From: Crossaster papposus
Lineage: Eukaryota > Echinodermata > Asteroidea > Velatida > Solasteridae
DNA: 64,000 nt
Assembly (NCBI GenBank): GCA_037893245.1
Contig: JBAIAA010000896.1
Span: 434,001-498,000 of the forward strand
Direction: 5' to 3'
Shown: piece by piece, positions 44,556-56,441 of the stretch
Layout: each line of letters begins with the position of its first letter
Position numbering within the stretch: the stretch's first letter is position 1
The notes under the pieces: generated by a model
Database searches by the model: none
Seen by the model: the letters and a program-made list of their open reading frames with translations, nothing else
What the model was told of the DNA's origin: nothing
Program-made: the position numbers and the translations under genes

Positions 44556-44848
44556 ATATTATGCCAATTGCGCTGATCTACGGAGTTAGAACTTGGTTGC
44601 CACTATAATGTGGAGCCGGATAGGAATTTCCCCTTATTTTTCCTCCAAAAGGTGGTTTTTTTGGCGGGTTTTCGCCTATCTCGTAAATCAGAATTAGTAT
44701 TAATGTTTTGAATTCCTGTAATATCCTTGTATTTATAATATGTACTGTTATTTTATTTGATGATGTATGCAGGGCCCCAATGAAAACCAGTTTTAAACTG
44801 TTTGGGCACACCCTGGGTAAAGAAATGGAATAAATAAATAAATAAAAC

Positions 44849-46944
44849 TGTATGGGCGTAAGAAGATTATATCAATTTATTTTCAGTTGTGGTTGCACTT
44901 GCAGGATTTGGTTGCTCTAGATGACCATAGTCTTGGTAGAGCGTAACAATGAACAACAGAAGGTACGGGTCAGGCTCAAGTGTAGTCTCTTGGCGGTGTC
45001 GGGCGCCCCGATGTTTGCAATTACCTGGAAAACGGTATCTGGGAAATGCCTATAGTTGGTAAATACCCTTAAAGGGATAATGATAAATGTAACGCTTGGT
45101 TCACAACTAAATCTGTAAAAGTGATGCCTGTGAAAGGACTGTAACCAAGTATCTGTGAAATCTACGTGGGTGTAGCCAGGGGTGAACCCATGTTTGTGGG
45201 AACGATTTTTTATTTACACATTGTATGTGCATATCAGACAAGCAAAGTTTTCGGAGTCTGGCGATTTATTTGACATTGTGGTCAATTTCTTGGAAGAGTT
45301 TGATTGAAAGTAGACAATTTATGCTGTCTAATAAACGGCAAGCATCACTGCAATTGGCGTCAAAATCGGAAGGGATTTTAGATCATTTGTTTGAGTACGT
45401 AATGTGCCTATAATAGGAAATAGTTGTGTAATGTTTAGAGAAGACAAACACAGGCCCCGCATACAAATGTTTTGGCTAAAATAAGGTCTTCTAAATGAGA
45501 GTTATTTCGATTGAATATTTTCTGACTGTTAAACCTTGCTAAACCTTAGTGCACAAACTGTAGCGCGAGTTACCTTAACGAAAGTTGCCACCATGGTATG
45601 TTTGTTTCCAAAATCGGAAATGAATTTTCAAATTACCCTGATAAAAGGATTATATTAGTGCACAGCACATTTATCAACTAAGCAATGTTTAAAATGAGTC
45701 GGTTTTAGCCAAACGAATTTGCCGCAGTAAAACTGTTAAAAGAAAAGAAAAAATCTTAAAGTTGATATTATGCAGTAGGTGTGCGTGTCAAGATGCAAAA
45801 TGCTAAACTAAGGTTACCGGTGATAAGCATTTGCATAAATAATGTGGGTACGCCAGCAGTGTGAACAAAGTAGTTAATTTTAAGCCCAAATGTTGATTAC
45901 AAACCCTTTTACATTAAGGACCCATGAGTGCCAAGAATAAAGGTACATGTATATACACTGTCCATAGAAAGCTTGGGTCGGAATGTGACTGCGTGGATGG
46001 CGCAGGGCCGTTGCAGATGAGTGCACCCTCTGAATTTAATCTATTCTCTCTATAATTCAGTACATTTAGCCTGGTCAGCTGGAATGTCAATGGTGGAATA
46101 GGCCTAAACTGAGCTCTAACCGTGAAGACGGCAAGACAAAAGTACTTTATAAAGCCGAGTCTGAGCCTCTATGGAGCGGTAGGGAAATCCCCGGCAACAA
46201 CAGGGCGCTAAATGTGCGAGGAAATACAAGCTGAAAGAACATAAAAGTTAAGGTTCTAAATCTGTACAAACAAAGTAGCTCTGATTAATTAACACGGGAG
46301 ACGCACTACTTTGGAGTATATTATTTAGTGTTATACTGATGCTCCCATACAGTTATGCACTATATTACATGTCCTACGGTGTGCCGTGTGATGTGTATTT
46401 TAGGACAAGCCTAACAGCTTTTGGTGCAGCCGCAGCTGCGACATGTCTTGGGGCTAAATTTGTTATCTTACGACAGGCATGTGGAACATGTTTGGTGCAG
46501 CCGGGCCCAGAACTCCTAAATGTGAATTTTGTCTTGTAAATTCCTATGTCATAAACTGACTCCTGAATGGTGGATACTGCTGCTAATCCAAGGTATGCGG
46601 TACATAAGTGTGTATATGTACATGTACATGTGCAGGTACAGGTGGTGGTGGTGTACATAGGCATGGCTGTGTTTTCGCATTAGCACAGACCCCACGGGGA
46701 GGTGTGTTTGGACAAGGAATTAAAATAGATAAGAGGGCTAGTAGGTTTGCAGTTGGATTGATTGTTTTCTCTAACAAGTTTCATGTTAAGCAAGAGATGG
46801 GACGGATATACCCCCCCCCCCCCCCTTTTTCTTTTGTGGCGTTTATTGTTTCCGGAATGTTGTGGTTTCTCCGGAATTCTGGTTAGGTTTTTAGGGGGTG
46901 CTTTAGGGAAAAAGTGTCTGGACAGCCCCGTTCATACAGAATAA
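44849..46944. other. Intergenic, no gene seen
   Basis: No coding sequence with motifs. It contains an alternating TGTACATG tract near 46612-46632 and C-rich tracts near 46811-46824. Confidence 0.35.
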
Positions 46945-47490
46945 GATGAAAAACCTAATAAAAAAAAATGAGGTGGAAAGCCCCATTCGTAGAAAAAGGT
47001 GAAAAGTCCCATTCATAGAAATGGGGTTAAAAGCCCCATTCATAGAAATGAGGTGAAACAACCCATTCATAGATATGAGCTGAAAAAAACCATTCATGAA
47101 AATGAGGTGAAAACTCACATTCATAGACATGTAAAAAGCAAATTTTATTTTTACCTTTTGACAGAAGTTGAAAAACCTGATTTGTAGACATGAATAGTGA
47201 AAAGCACCATTGATAGGCAGGAAATAGAAAGCCCCATATACATAGATATTAATTGAGGCAAAGGCCCAGAGATGGATGTGGGGAAAAGCCCCGGAGAACG
47301 ATGTGGGGAAATCCCCAGAAATAGATGTGGGGAGATATATAGGCAGAGATAGGGAAAGGGCCCCAGAGGTTAATGGGGAAAAAGCTTCAGAGTTTAATGT
47401 GGCAAAAAAAACAAGATTTTAATGTAGGGAAAAGCCCCGGATATTGACGTGGGGAAAGGCCCCAGGCATGCAGATATGTATGGAAAACCT
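46945..47490. repeat. ~28-bp minisatellite, left part
   Basis: Units begin as GAGGTGAAAAGCCCCATTCA then TAGAAAT. They grade into GATGTGGGGAAAAGCCCCAG-type units from about 47220. The sequence around 47400-47480 matches 49385-49480, showing that one array was split by the insertion at about 47490-49384. Confidence 0.85.
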
Positions 47491-48840
47491 CCAATTTTCC
47501 CCCCTCAACAGAAAGGGAATAATTGGCACTGCCCTGCCCAAATGATTTCGCTACCACTGCAGTGGCAGCATCATTGTATAAAAGCGAAAAATCTACGAAC
47601 GCCCCTTGCCAGATTTTTTCCCGCACGGCCTGCGGTACGTGCATGCCTAGGGGGGAGGTCGTGCATGTTGCTAGCGCTGGGCAGCTTGATACTGTGGACC
47701 CACCTACACTTGTTGCGCTTGCAGTTGGCCAGACAACATTATTGGTAGCATGATTATTTATGCCTATGTCTACACTACTAACAGGGCCAGTAATGCAGCC
47801 TGTTACACTAGGGGTAGTTGTGGGAAATGACAAATGTGGCCTGATCAACTCACCCCCAGGCACCATGTTGGTGCCGCTATTATTACTACTTGGAGCTGGA
47901 GCCGGACCCGCAAACCCCGGCGCCAGCGTGGAGGGGACGACCGGGTGAGGAGACAACGTACCCCGGTCCCGGACGATGCCCCGAAGTAGTGAGCTTGATG
48001 TAGCTGTGCCACCTGCCAAAATTGCTGCCCCGATGTTCCCGGGTAGAGGTGAGGGTGACCAGTGTTACCAGGGCCGGAAGGGCCAACGTTAAAGTCCTGG
48101 CGACTCGCGGCGAATGGCGCCGTAGCGGCAGCATGATGCTGAAAACCGCCCGGAACCGGTGCTGTTGGAACGGCAAACGTGGCCGCCGGTGACGTCGCAG
48201 TGCCCTCGACAACAGAGGGGACCAGTCCTGGTGCTGTGGTGGTTCCAGCAAAATGGGTCCCAAACCCAGCTGACATGTGATGAGCCGGTGGAACGGCGAC
48301 GGGCGCTGATGACCCGCAATAACCGCAGGCAGGTTGATAAGCGAAGGCCGGAGGCGCCGCACTGGTGGGTGGACCCGCGTTGCCGTTTGACACGCTGAAG
48401 GTACTCCCGCAAGTGTTGGGAGCGGCAGAGGTGTGAACGTCGACGTTAGCAGTAGTAGTACCAGCAAGGAGAGGCGGAGGCGGGGAAAAAAGGCCGCTCG
48501 TCTAAAAACTCTGGCGAAGGGGCTGCGACAACACAGCACCGGAGGCCGAAAATACCGGGTTCGAAGGGACGCAGAAGGACGGCCCCGCCCCGTCAGCCGG
48601 ACCAGCCATTGGCGGCACAACCAGACCTTTGGCCGGACTTGAAGGCGGAACTCCGTCAGACAACGGATACGAAGCCCGGGCTCTCCTACCCCGAGGCCTG
48701 CCGGGATTTCTCCCGCGACTCGCCGCAGTCTCAGTAGGCGTGGCCGTTTGGTGCCTGGACTGCTTCGCTGATGCCCGCACGACGGTGTCCGAAAAGCGAG
48801 CTGGTCGCCGACGGGTGCGGAGTAAATCCCCACGATTCAT
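47490..48840 (-). pseudogene. Gag-like ORF1 of a retroelement, frameshifted and truncated
   Basis: A GC-rich island (unlike the AT-rich surroundings) codes on the minus strand from the Met at 48840. It starts with an Arg/Ala/Pro-rich N terminus (MNRGDLLRTRRRPARFSD), then shifts frame near 48390-48500 and again near 47960-48000. The longest later frame ends with LGMHVPQAVREKIWQGAFVD, FSLLYNDAA and stops making sense at about 47490, where minisatellite resumes. The VPQ..REKIW.G.FVD block is typical of the first ORF of DIRS/Ngaro-like and some LTR elements in invertebrates (from memory). The downstream RT and recombinase are absent. Proline/alanine richness is usual for such gag N termini. Confidence 0.6.
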
Positions 48841-49391
48841 GCTTACGTGCCGAAGAGTTGAAGACGACGACTAACTTGAACTTTTTTAACGTTGACGTTC
48901 ACGTAAAACAATAAAGCGGAGAATGACGACAGATAAACTAAAGAGTTGTAGAAATGACCAGAACAAAATGGATGTGTTCGGAAACGATGTTAGATGAGAA
49001 ATAATCTGAGAACGAAGATAAAATTTGCTGAACAAAAATTGAGATGTTGACTCTGGAATCGGCTGTGACAGAGTGGCTATAAAATTCGAACCCGCCAAAA
49101 GCCCAGCTTCCCCACGCGGAACCCATGATTCTCATTGGCCCAAAGTTAACTGTAGAAATTTGCATACTGCTGACCTTTTACCTTTTGCATAATTAACCCT
49201 TATATGGCGATAGCGTGATATGAAGTAAAATTCAACTTCCACCGCCAGCCCAGGCAAAAGTTTGTTGACCTTGCACCTAGTGCTAAATTAGGTGTGGGTG
49301 TAAATGACAAAGAAATGTCATGAGAGCGTAGGAAGGCCGCATGAGCTTTCGCTGTGTATAAAACCTTTTACCGTGTAACGGTAAAAGGAGT
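48841..49391 (-). repeat. 5' leader / terminal repeat of the gag-like element
   Basis: This lies upstream of the gag ATG and ends outward in a palindrome, CCTTTTACCG tgtaa CGGTAAAAGG, at 49361-49385. The outer 350 bp recurs in inverted orientation at 50491-50861. It includes an octamer ATGCAAAT. It could be a long terminal repeat or a split terminal repeat. Confidence 0.7.
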
Positions 49392-49760
49392 TAATGTGGA
49401 AAAAAAAAACAATTTTAATGTGGGGAAAAGCCCCGGATATTGATGTTGGGAAGGCCCCAGGCAGATATGTAGGGAAAACTTCCAGAAATAGATGGAGGCA
49501 AAGAGCCCCAGAAATAGATGCGGGGAAAGGCCCGAGATTGCTGGGGAAAAAATACCCAGAGATTGATGTGGGGAAAGACCCCAGACATTAATGTGGGAAA
49601 AGCCTCAAAGATTAATGTGGGAAAACCCCCAAATGTTTATGTGGGGAAAAGCCCAGTATATTGATGTGGGGAAAGACCCCAGTCAGATATGTAGGGAAAA
49701 CCTCCAGATGTTGATGTGGGGAAAGGCCCAAATTTGTGATATGCCTTTATAAAAAGGGGA
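49385..49760. repeat. ~28-bp minisatellite, right part
   Basis: Units of TGTGGGGAAAAGCCCC with AGATATTGA-type spacers, continuing the array of 46945-47490 across the retroelement insertion. Confidence 0.85.
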
Positions 49761-50490
49761 ATAGCCCCAGTGAATTGAGGACGCAAGTAAAGGGATATAT
49801 GTTGGTCTTTTATGTTTTGTATTAGTTATTCGGCCACAAATGGCAACAGTCGAATAAATATGCTTGTACAGAGAGTAGGATGATGTAATAAAGTAATATG
49901 TAGCAATACTTTAACAGTCGTGTAGCAATACAAACAAGGGCAAAGCAAAGGGTTATGGATATTAGACGGTATTTGGAATTCAGGGTTGTTACAATAGAAG
50001 ACAAGACAGAAACGAGGCAATACCAATATGAAAATAGTCAGGAAAGATGAAATGAATAATGAAACGGGAGTTTACGGTATTCATGGTAGATTGGATCTAA
50101 ACGCTTGTAGAGATTGCTTGCAGAGAATGCTTAATAAAACAGATGCATGACAAGGGGGGGCATTTAAACAACCCCAGTTTAAATGGCAGGGGATTTGTTT
50201 GTATATTCTGTATTCCCCTTAAATTTGAGCTAAATATAATAGGCCGATTCAGTAGGCCACACTCCTCGGAAGGTCGACAACTCGCTATGCTGTCCGGCGG
50301 GGTTCCTCGTCTTGCCGTGATTTGTTGCACCTTTGTTAAGTTTTTAATAATGGTTGAGGTTTATCGTTTGTAAATACGACTCCCAGTGCTGTTAATAAAG
50401 AGGAAAGAAAACATTTTTAGCACTTTAAGGATTTAGTTACCTGCTTGTATATGAAATCACGCTAAGGTTAAATTGCACTGTGCATTTAGC
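49761..50490. other. Spacer between inverted leader copies, no gene seen
   Basis: Short ORFs only. No motif was recognised. Confidence 0.35.
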
Positions 50491-50861
50491 TCCTTTTACC
50501 GTTACACGGTAAAAGGTTTTATACACAGCGAAAGCTCATGCGGCCTCCCTACGCTCTCATGGCATTTATTTGACATTCACACCCACACCTAATTTAGCAC
50601 TAGGTGCAAGGTCAACAAACTTTTGCCTGGGCCGGCGGTGGAAGTTGAATTTTACTTCATATCACGCTATCGCCATATAAGGGTTAATTATGCAAAAGGT
50701 AAAAGGTCAGCAGTATGCAAATTTCTACAGTTAACTTTGGGCCAATGAGAATCATGGGTTCCGCGTGGGGAAGCTGGGCTTTTGGCGGGTTCGAATTTTA
50801 TAGCCACTCTGTCACAGCCGATTCCAGAGTCAACATCTAAATTTTTGTTCAGCAAATTTTA
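50491..50861 (+). repeat. Inverted second copy of the retroelement leader
   Basis: Reverse complement of about 49020-49391 with few differences, opening with the palindrome CCTTTTACCG ttaca CGGTAAAAGG. It ends at AGCAAATTTTAT, after which unrelated sequence begins. It is probably a truncated second insertion of the same family rather than a true inverted terminal repeat. Confidence 0.8.
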
Positions 50862-50949
50862 TCCCACCACCACCCCAATGTCTCCACCAATTTTAGTTGG
50901 TTCTCAATATAGCACTCGCATGTGTCATGCGGTCATGTTGGTGTTGCAT

Positions 50950-51421
50950 TATGATGTACGTGATTCGTCTCGTCGTCGTATACAGACCTCCGTGCTCCGG
51001 TTTGAACGGCAAGAGATCTGTTTCAGACTTTTTGTCCGAGTTCACGTCTTTTATGGAGGGAATTCTCCACACAAGGGGTCGCCTTCTTATTGTTGGCGAC
51101 TTCAATTTTCGCATTAATGCTACTGGTGCTCATTGTGACGCAGTTTCGTTCATGGAACTACTTCATTCTATGGACCTGGCACAACATGTTCGAGGTGCTA
51201 CACATGACAAAGGAGCCACACTTGATTTGGTCATCACCCGGACTAGCGACACTCTGCTTGGTGACATAACAATAGACTGGTCACTACCGTCAGATCACGC
51301 CGCATTGCATTTTTCATCTGTTCTTGAGCGTCCGTCTGTATTGAGGACTCAGACTTCGCGGCGTGATCTTAAAATAATCGATATTGACTATTTCAAGCAC
51401 AGTATTGGTACGATGTTTTGA
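50950..51421 (+). pseudogene. L2 endonuclease, C-terminal half
   Basis: Motifs VRLVVVYRPPCSG, LLIVGDFNFRI, GATLDLVITR and LPSDHAALHF are present in order. The N-terminal half (first catalytic Asn and Glu) is missing. The frame stops at 51421, where the roughly 150-residue linker to RT has been lost. Confidence 0.82.
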
Positions 51422-53043
51422 CAGGGTGCTCCATACTGTTGCAAAGTACATGTACAAGCAGATTTTCCTTTTTTGAACCTGTAACCATTCAATCTGTTAC
51501 GAAGCTTATACAAAAACTTCCTCCGAAGTTTTGTTCACTGGATCCCATACCCACGTCATTGTTAAAGCATTGTGCAGAACAGGTTGCTCCGGTAATTGTC
51601 GATATTGTTAATTCTTCATTTTTGACAGGGGAATTTCCTGATGGTTGTAAACATGCACTGGTTCGTCCATTGCTAAAGAATCAAAAAATGCCTCAGAATG
51701 ATCTCAATAGTTATAGACCTGTTTCTAATTTGTCATTTGTGTCAAAAATCATTGAAAAGTCTGTGCATTTACAACTTAATTCATATCTCTGTGAGTTTTC
51801 TCTTTATGCAAAATGTCAGTCTGCATACAGACAGCGCTACAGCACTGAAACGGCTCTACTGCGAGTCCAGAATGATTTGTTGTTTGCTCTTGGTGAACGA
51901 AAAGATGTCATTCTTGTTTGATTAGACTTATCGGCCGCTTTTGACACAATCGATCACGGTATCTTGCTGCAAAGACTGTGTTCTAGGTTTGGAATTGAAG
52001 GCACTGCATTGAAATGGTTTCGGTCATTTCTGCAGGGTCGAACACAGCAAGTACATATCGGTTCGATTGTGTCAAAATCTCAACCATTGAACTGTGGTGT
52101 CCCCCAGGGGTCGGTCCTTGGACCTGTTCTTTTCAGTTGATATACAGCACCCCTGGAGGACATCATAGTTCGTTATGGCTTGCAATACATGATGTATGCA
52201 GATGATACCCAAATCTACGTCACTTGTCGGGGTGCTGAGCATTCTGTCAGTGTTCTGGAGCAATGTTTGGGGGAAATCCGTCTTTGGATGCGTGACAATT
52301 TGCTCGCACTGAATGATGGGAAGACCGAGCTGATTAAATTTTCCTCAAAGTTTGCTTCACACACTGTCAGCTCTGGACCCCCATGTGTTGTTCATATAGG
52401 TGATGCAGATGTATATCCTTCTGATAAGGTTCAAAACCTTGGTGTAATCTTAGATTCAGCTGGCACCATGCGTGCTCAGGTCTCTAATGTGTGCAAAAAG
52501 GCTTCATTTGCACTTTGGAAAATTGGAAAAATTCGTTCTCTTTTGGATTCCAAAACTACAGAAAAGTTGGTGCACGCCTTTATTACATCCCGGATTGACT
52601 ATTGCAATAGCCTTCTTGTTGGTATTCCTGCCAAAGAAGTTCGAAAATTACAAGTGATACAAAACTCTGCTGCCCGTCTAGTTACCAGGATTAACAAATA
52701 TGAAAATATTACTCCAGTTATGAAAGAGCTGCATTGGCTCCCGGTGAAACAGAGAATTGAATTTAAAATTGTTTGTTTGACATACAAAATTTTAAACGGT
52801 ATGGCCCCGGATTATTTAGATGAGCTCCTGCGTGTCCGTGATATTGGTCGCTGTTTGAGATCGAATTCTCAGGGAAAATTGTTTTTGTTCCAACCTATTG
52901 GCGGTAACAAGTACTACAGTGACAGGGCGTTCCAGGTCTGTGCACCGAGACTTTGGAATGCCCTGCCACTGTTAGTGCGTGGTGCCGTTTCATATGAAAT
53001 TTTTAAAGGATCTCTTAAAACACATTTTTTTAGGAAGATATAA
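51418..53043 (+). pseudogene. L2 reverse transcriptase with two UGA stops
   Basis: One continuous frame with TGA at 51919 and 52138. It holds LDPIPTSLLKHC, NSYRPVSNLSFVSKIIEK, motif [13 protein letters not shown] (right after the first TGA), motif [15 protein letters not shown] (just before the second), motif C MMYADDTQIY, a thumb domain, HWLPVKQRIEFKI and the C terminus RAFQVCAPRLWNALP. Both TGA codons occupy positions where a Leu (TTA) is expected in the family. The element is inactive. Confidence 0.88.
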
Positions 53044-53094
53044 AATTGTTAAATTAAATTATTTTTGTGTTTCTTTTTCTTGTATTTTTAATGT

Positions 53095-53190
53095 GCTGTA
53101 TTTTAATGTGCTTTTACTGTATATGTAAAGCGCCCTGAGATAATTTTTATGGAGGGCGCTCTATAAGAATTGAATATTATTATTACATGT
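53095..53190 (+). other. L2 3' terminal sequence shared with the SINE
   Basis: TATGTAAAGCGCCCTGAGAT, GGAGGGCGCTCTATAAGAAT and an ATTATTATT end. The two GCGC arms can pair into a stem. This is the type of 3' structure recognised by L2 RT and resembles the SINE tail at 13012-13080. Confidence 0.7.
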
Positions 53191-53219
53191 ATTAATAAAT
53201 TAGATTTTAGCAATTTTTT

Positions 53220-53745
53220 TCTTTTTTTCACAATATAGCGCTCGCATGTGTCATGAGGCTATGTTCATGGTACTCACAGATTTCATCAATTCTGGGGTTT
53301 ATGGTGACATTCCAATATACACTGTAGCGCTCGAAAGTTTCCCGAGATGTATACTGTACTTATAGATATTCTTGATTGGCTTTGTATAGTTTATCATCCC
53401 GAATAGCGCTCGAACGTATCATGAGGCTATAATACGTTCAAAATATTGCTGTACTCAGCATAAACATCACTGCTTCCAAGATAGCACTTGCAAGTGTCAG
53501 GGTCTTTTTACTCATGGAATTCCCTATAGTGTTCGCACGTATCATGAAACTATTTCCATGGGCTGTATCTTTGGCGTTAAATTATATGTTGTTGTTTTTT
53601 GTTCCTGCCTGGCAATTTATTACGGATTCAGACAGCCAGTAACACAAGTCCTCACATTTAGCGGTCTAATAATCAAATCCGGCAGTAAATTATATGTTAG
53701 GCAAATTGCTTTGTTGTCATAGCGCTCGCGAATTTCCCGAGGCTA
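53220..53745. repeat. Dispersed TAGCGCTCG motif array
   Basis: Degenerate copies of ATAGCGCTCGCATGTGTCAT with GAGGCTAT recur at about 53236, 53322, 53402, 53484, 53526 and 53718, spaced 40-190 bp. One more copy lies at 50908, left of the L2 element. No gene is present. Confidence 0.6.
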
Positions 53746-53851
53746 GATTTTCCTGACCGAATTTAACATCGGTAGATGGAAGCAACTCTGTGGTTGCATG
53801 TGGTTGCCTCTTTGGCAATTGGCATTTGGTTGCCTTGTATTGGTGGGCCTG

Positions 53852-54453
53852 CAGCCGATTTCACGAAAAGTGCGTAGCTTGCGCCATTTTTAAAAGTGGC
53901 GCAAGGCTTACGCAACAAAAATGTTGCATAGCTGCGCCATTTCCTTACGGAGCATTTCACGAAACTTGCCGTAGCTGCGCAACTTTTTAAACAGCGTTTA
54001 CGACGACTGTTTGCGTATTATTGTGTTCTTTCACGAAATCGTTGTTGTATCACCTTCGCCCACCATTTTGAAAATAGTTTTGTCCGACTTTCCGCGAAAT
54101 CGCGTGGCAACATTAACAATTCTGTCACGGGTAAAATAGTGACTTCAATCATGGAACTATGAGTGTCTTTTATCAAGCTTAATAAGTTGAGCAATGACGG
54201 GCTCCACGTCAATTACGATTTGCTGGTAAAATAGGTCATTTTCAGTCGCTACGCCATATCTTACGCCACCTAAATTGACTGCGCAAGCTACGCCATAATT
54301 TGTTGGGCAAGCCGCGGACTTACGCACTGTCCAACTTTCGTGAAACTGTCGTAAGCGAAATGTTGCGCAGCAAACAAAAGTAGCGCAGCTTACGCAATAA
54401 ATTGTGGCGCAAGGGGGCTTACGCAATTGTGTAAGGTTTCGTGAAATCGGCTG
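53852..54453. mobile_element. 602-bp MITE with CAGCCGATTTCACGAAA termini
   Basis: 17-bp perfect inverted termini CAGCCGATTTCACGAAA / TTTCGTGAAATCGGCTG, flanked by CTG on both sides (3-bp duplication, PIF/Harbinger-like size). Subterminal zones are dense in TTACGCAA / GCGCAAGCTTACG words on both arms. It has no credible ORF. Confidence 0.82.
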
Positions 54454-54456
54454 CTG

Positions 54457-56278
54457 GTGTTGCCCAGGGGCTTGGTGTTCCCCTTGACCGGTCGGGCCTG
54501 GTGTTGCCCATTATAATGGTCGGGCCTGGTGTTGCCCGGGGACCTGGGTGGCCCAAATTGTGGAATTGTTTATTTGTTGAATTGTTTCCTTTTTGCTACC
54601 GGTATGCCCTTTCACTGGTATCCGGAATAAAACATACTGCCATTTCGAGGCTGTGGCATCACTCAATAAATTGTCTCCTTTGTGGTTTATTTGAGTCGAA
54701 GTATAATGATTGGCCATGTCCACGTCACGCTACAAGACACTTGCTATTGCGGGCGTGGCCCACTCGATGCATTTTGATGTCCACGGTGTTGCCTTGCAAA
54801 TAACAGTGGAGTTTGAGAAATAAAACAAACAAATATTGAGGGGATGAACCCCGGTTATAACAATGAGATAATAAAACCTCTCGAGAAAATGGGACTAACA
54901 ATAACAATTTGGGAATGAAATAAAGGAAGCAGGCCGCAAAATGAGTTAGGCAAAGCGGATTATCAGGAGATAAATATTATTAAACAAGAAATAGCATCAA
55001 GGGAAGGAACACATGCGTGTAACAAATAACTATAAATTATTAGAGAATGGGGTCCATATCTATCGACAATTGGTTTTTCGCCGTTGTTTTTACGATTTTG
55101 CCTTGATGTTGTGTCCGGGTTTGCTCCGCCTTTTGTTAATATGGCCACTGTCGGCCAATCAATCATAAGGAGAAGGTAGATCGTGAAATTGCATACTTTG
55201 GTGCTAGCATGCATCAATAGATATATTTTCAATTTTGTTGCTGAGCTAACCGATTCGCATAAGAATGCTTTGCAGGATGGACTCTGATACATTTGAGGTG
55301 TGAGAGTGCTGTAGCAAGCACTTACCTCGTTCGGCACACAAGACGACGGACATGTAGTTTTGTGATAGAACGCCTTCGTGGGACGAAGGAAGTGTGCATT
55401 CAGGTTCATCAGGAATGGAATCACATAATCCGGTACTCTTCAAGACAATGGCCTCGTCTGGCGCACCAATTGAAGGGGTAACGATGAAGAAGAGACACCT
55501 TGGAAGGTATTGGAGATTGTGAGTATTGTTTGAAACGAAATAACACAGAGATGCTGCCTATAGCGGTCCCGTGAGGCTGGTAAGTAACAGCTCATCTCAT
55601 TTCATCCGCTCTGTTTTGCCGTCGAAGCTTGGTGCTCCCTAAGTTCATGGTATGCTGCAATTTTTGTTTCTCTTGCAGGTTGTGCAACAGGATAGGAAAT
55701 GCGGAAATAAAATGCTTTATTCACGATTGAGAACGCGAATAAGGGAATAACTACATTTCTGAAAAGGATGCACATGTGGGTCTTCTGGCGTGATTCAGTC
55801 GGCGTATGGCACCTTTTGGCCGCTTCTTTCGGACATTGTATCGGTGAAGAATATAAAGAGGTTTTACCGATTTGGGGCAGTTCATTTCCCCTCAAAAAAC
55901 ACAGGCGAAACGAAAAGGAATACCACGCCCCAACTTGTGATTCACAGATTATTTGAATGCAGGCCACCGTTTGCGGTCTTGGCAGCGGCGCGTCCACCAC
56001 GAGGCAAGGCCACGAGAAAATCAGAAGTCCGACAGCTTGGGAAATAAAATGTCTACACGTTTATTCTATAACTCCCTAGCTTGGTCTACGCATGGTTCAA
56101 TCGCTTCAGTTCAGGCGGAGAGTTCCGGAGTGTGACTTTCTAAATGATAAAATATTCATAAAGGCTAGGAGAGAAACCTCGACGACTGGGCAGGAAAGGC
56201 AAATAGTTTACTATATCATTATGATATCACTTGTTATCAGTCAATCAGGCTACACTTTTTGTGTATAGCCAAGGCAAG
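54457..56278. other. Intergenic with a short GC-rich tandem repeat
   Basis: Copies of GGTCGGGCCTGGTGTTGCCC occur at about 54465-54545. No gene was recognised in the rest; ORFs near 54963-56000 overlap on both strands and carry no motif. Confidence 0.4.
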
Positions 56279-56441
56279 GGTTTCGATCCAACTCGGACCC
56301 ATGCCAACTCGGACCCACTACCAACTCGGACCCACTGCTAACTCGGACCCATGCCAACTCGGACCCACTACCAACTCTGACCCAAAACCAACTCGGACCC
56401 CCTACCAACTCGGACCCAAACACTACCGACTCGGACCCATC
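56279..56441. repeat. Solo 17-bp minisatellite element
   Basis: Opens GGTTTCGATCCAACTCGGAC, the exact complement of the outer right end of the 3.8-kb element (31074-31091). It continues with about ten units of CAACTCGGACCCACTAC. It is probably a remnant or non-autonomous relative of that element. Confidence 0.85.

Larger units (their letters stand above)
41169..44848 (+). mobile_element. CR1-superfamily LINE, 5'-truncated, nearly full ORF2
   Basis: About 3.7 kb containing the end of ORF1, the whole of ORF2 and a 3' UTR ending in (AATAA)-type repeats at about 44830-44848. Motif style (esterase-type ORF1, APE endonuclease, YADD RT) fits the CR1/L2/Daphne/Crack group; the exact clade is open. 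It probably inserted by target-primed reverse transcription with 5' truncation near 41165. No target duplication was resolved. Confidence 0.85.
50897..53190 (+). mobile_element. L2-type LINE, 5'-truncated with internal deletion
   Basis: Holds the second half of the endonuclease, most of RT and the 3' UTR with the conserved L2-like end GTAAAGCGCCCTGAGAT, GCGCTCTATAAG and (ATT)n. It lies within an array of TATAGCGCTCGCATG motifs that appears on both sides (50908 and 53236 onward). The true 5' junction is about 50950. Confidence 0.85.

Noticed and set aside
47449..48874. Plus-strand and alternative-frame ORFs in the GC-rich island
   Set aside because: High GC lowers stop frequency; only the minus-strand frames give a family-like block (VPQ..REKIW).
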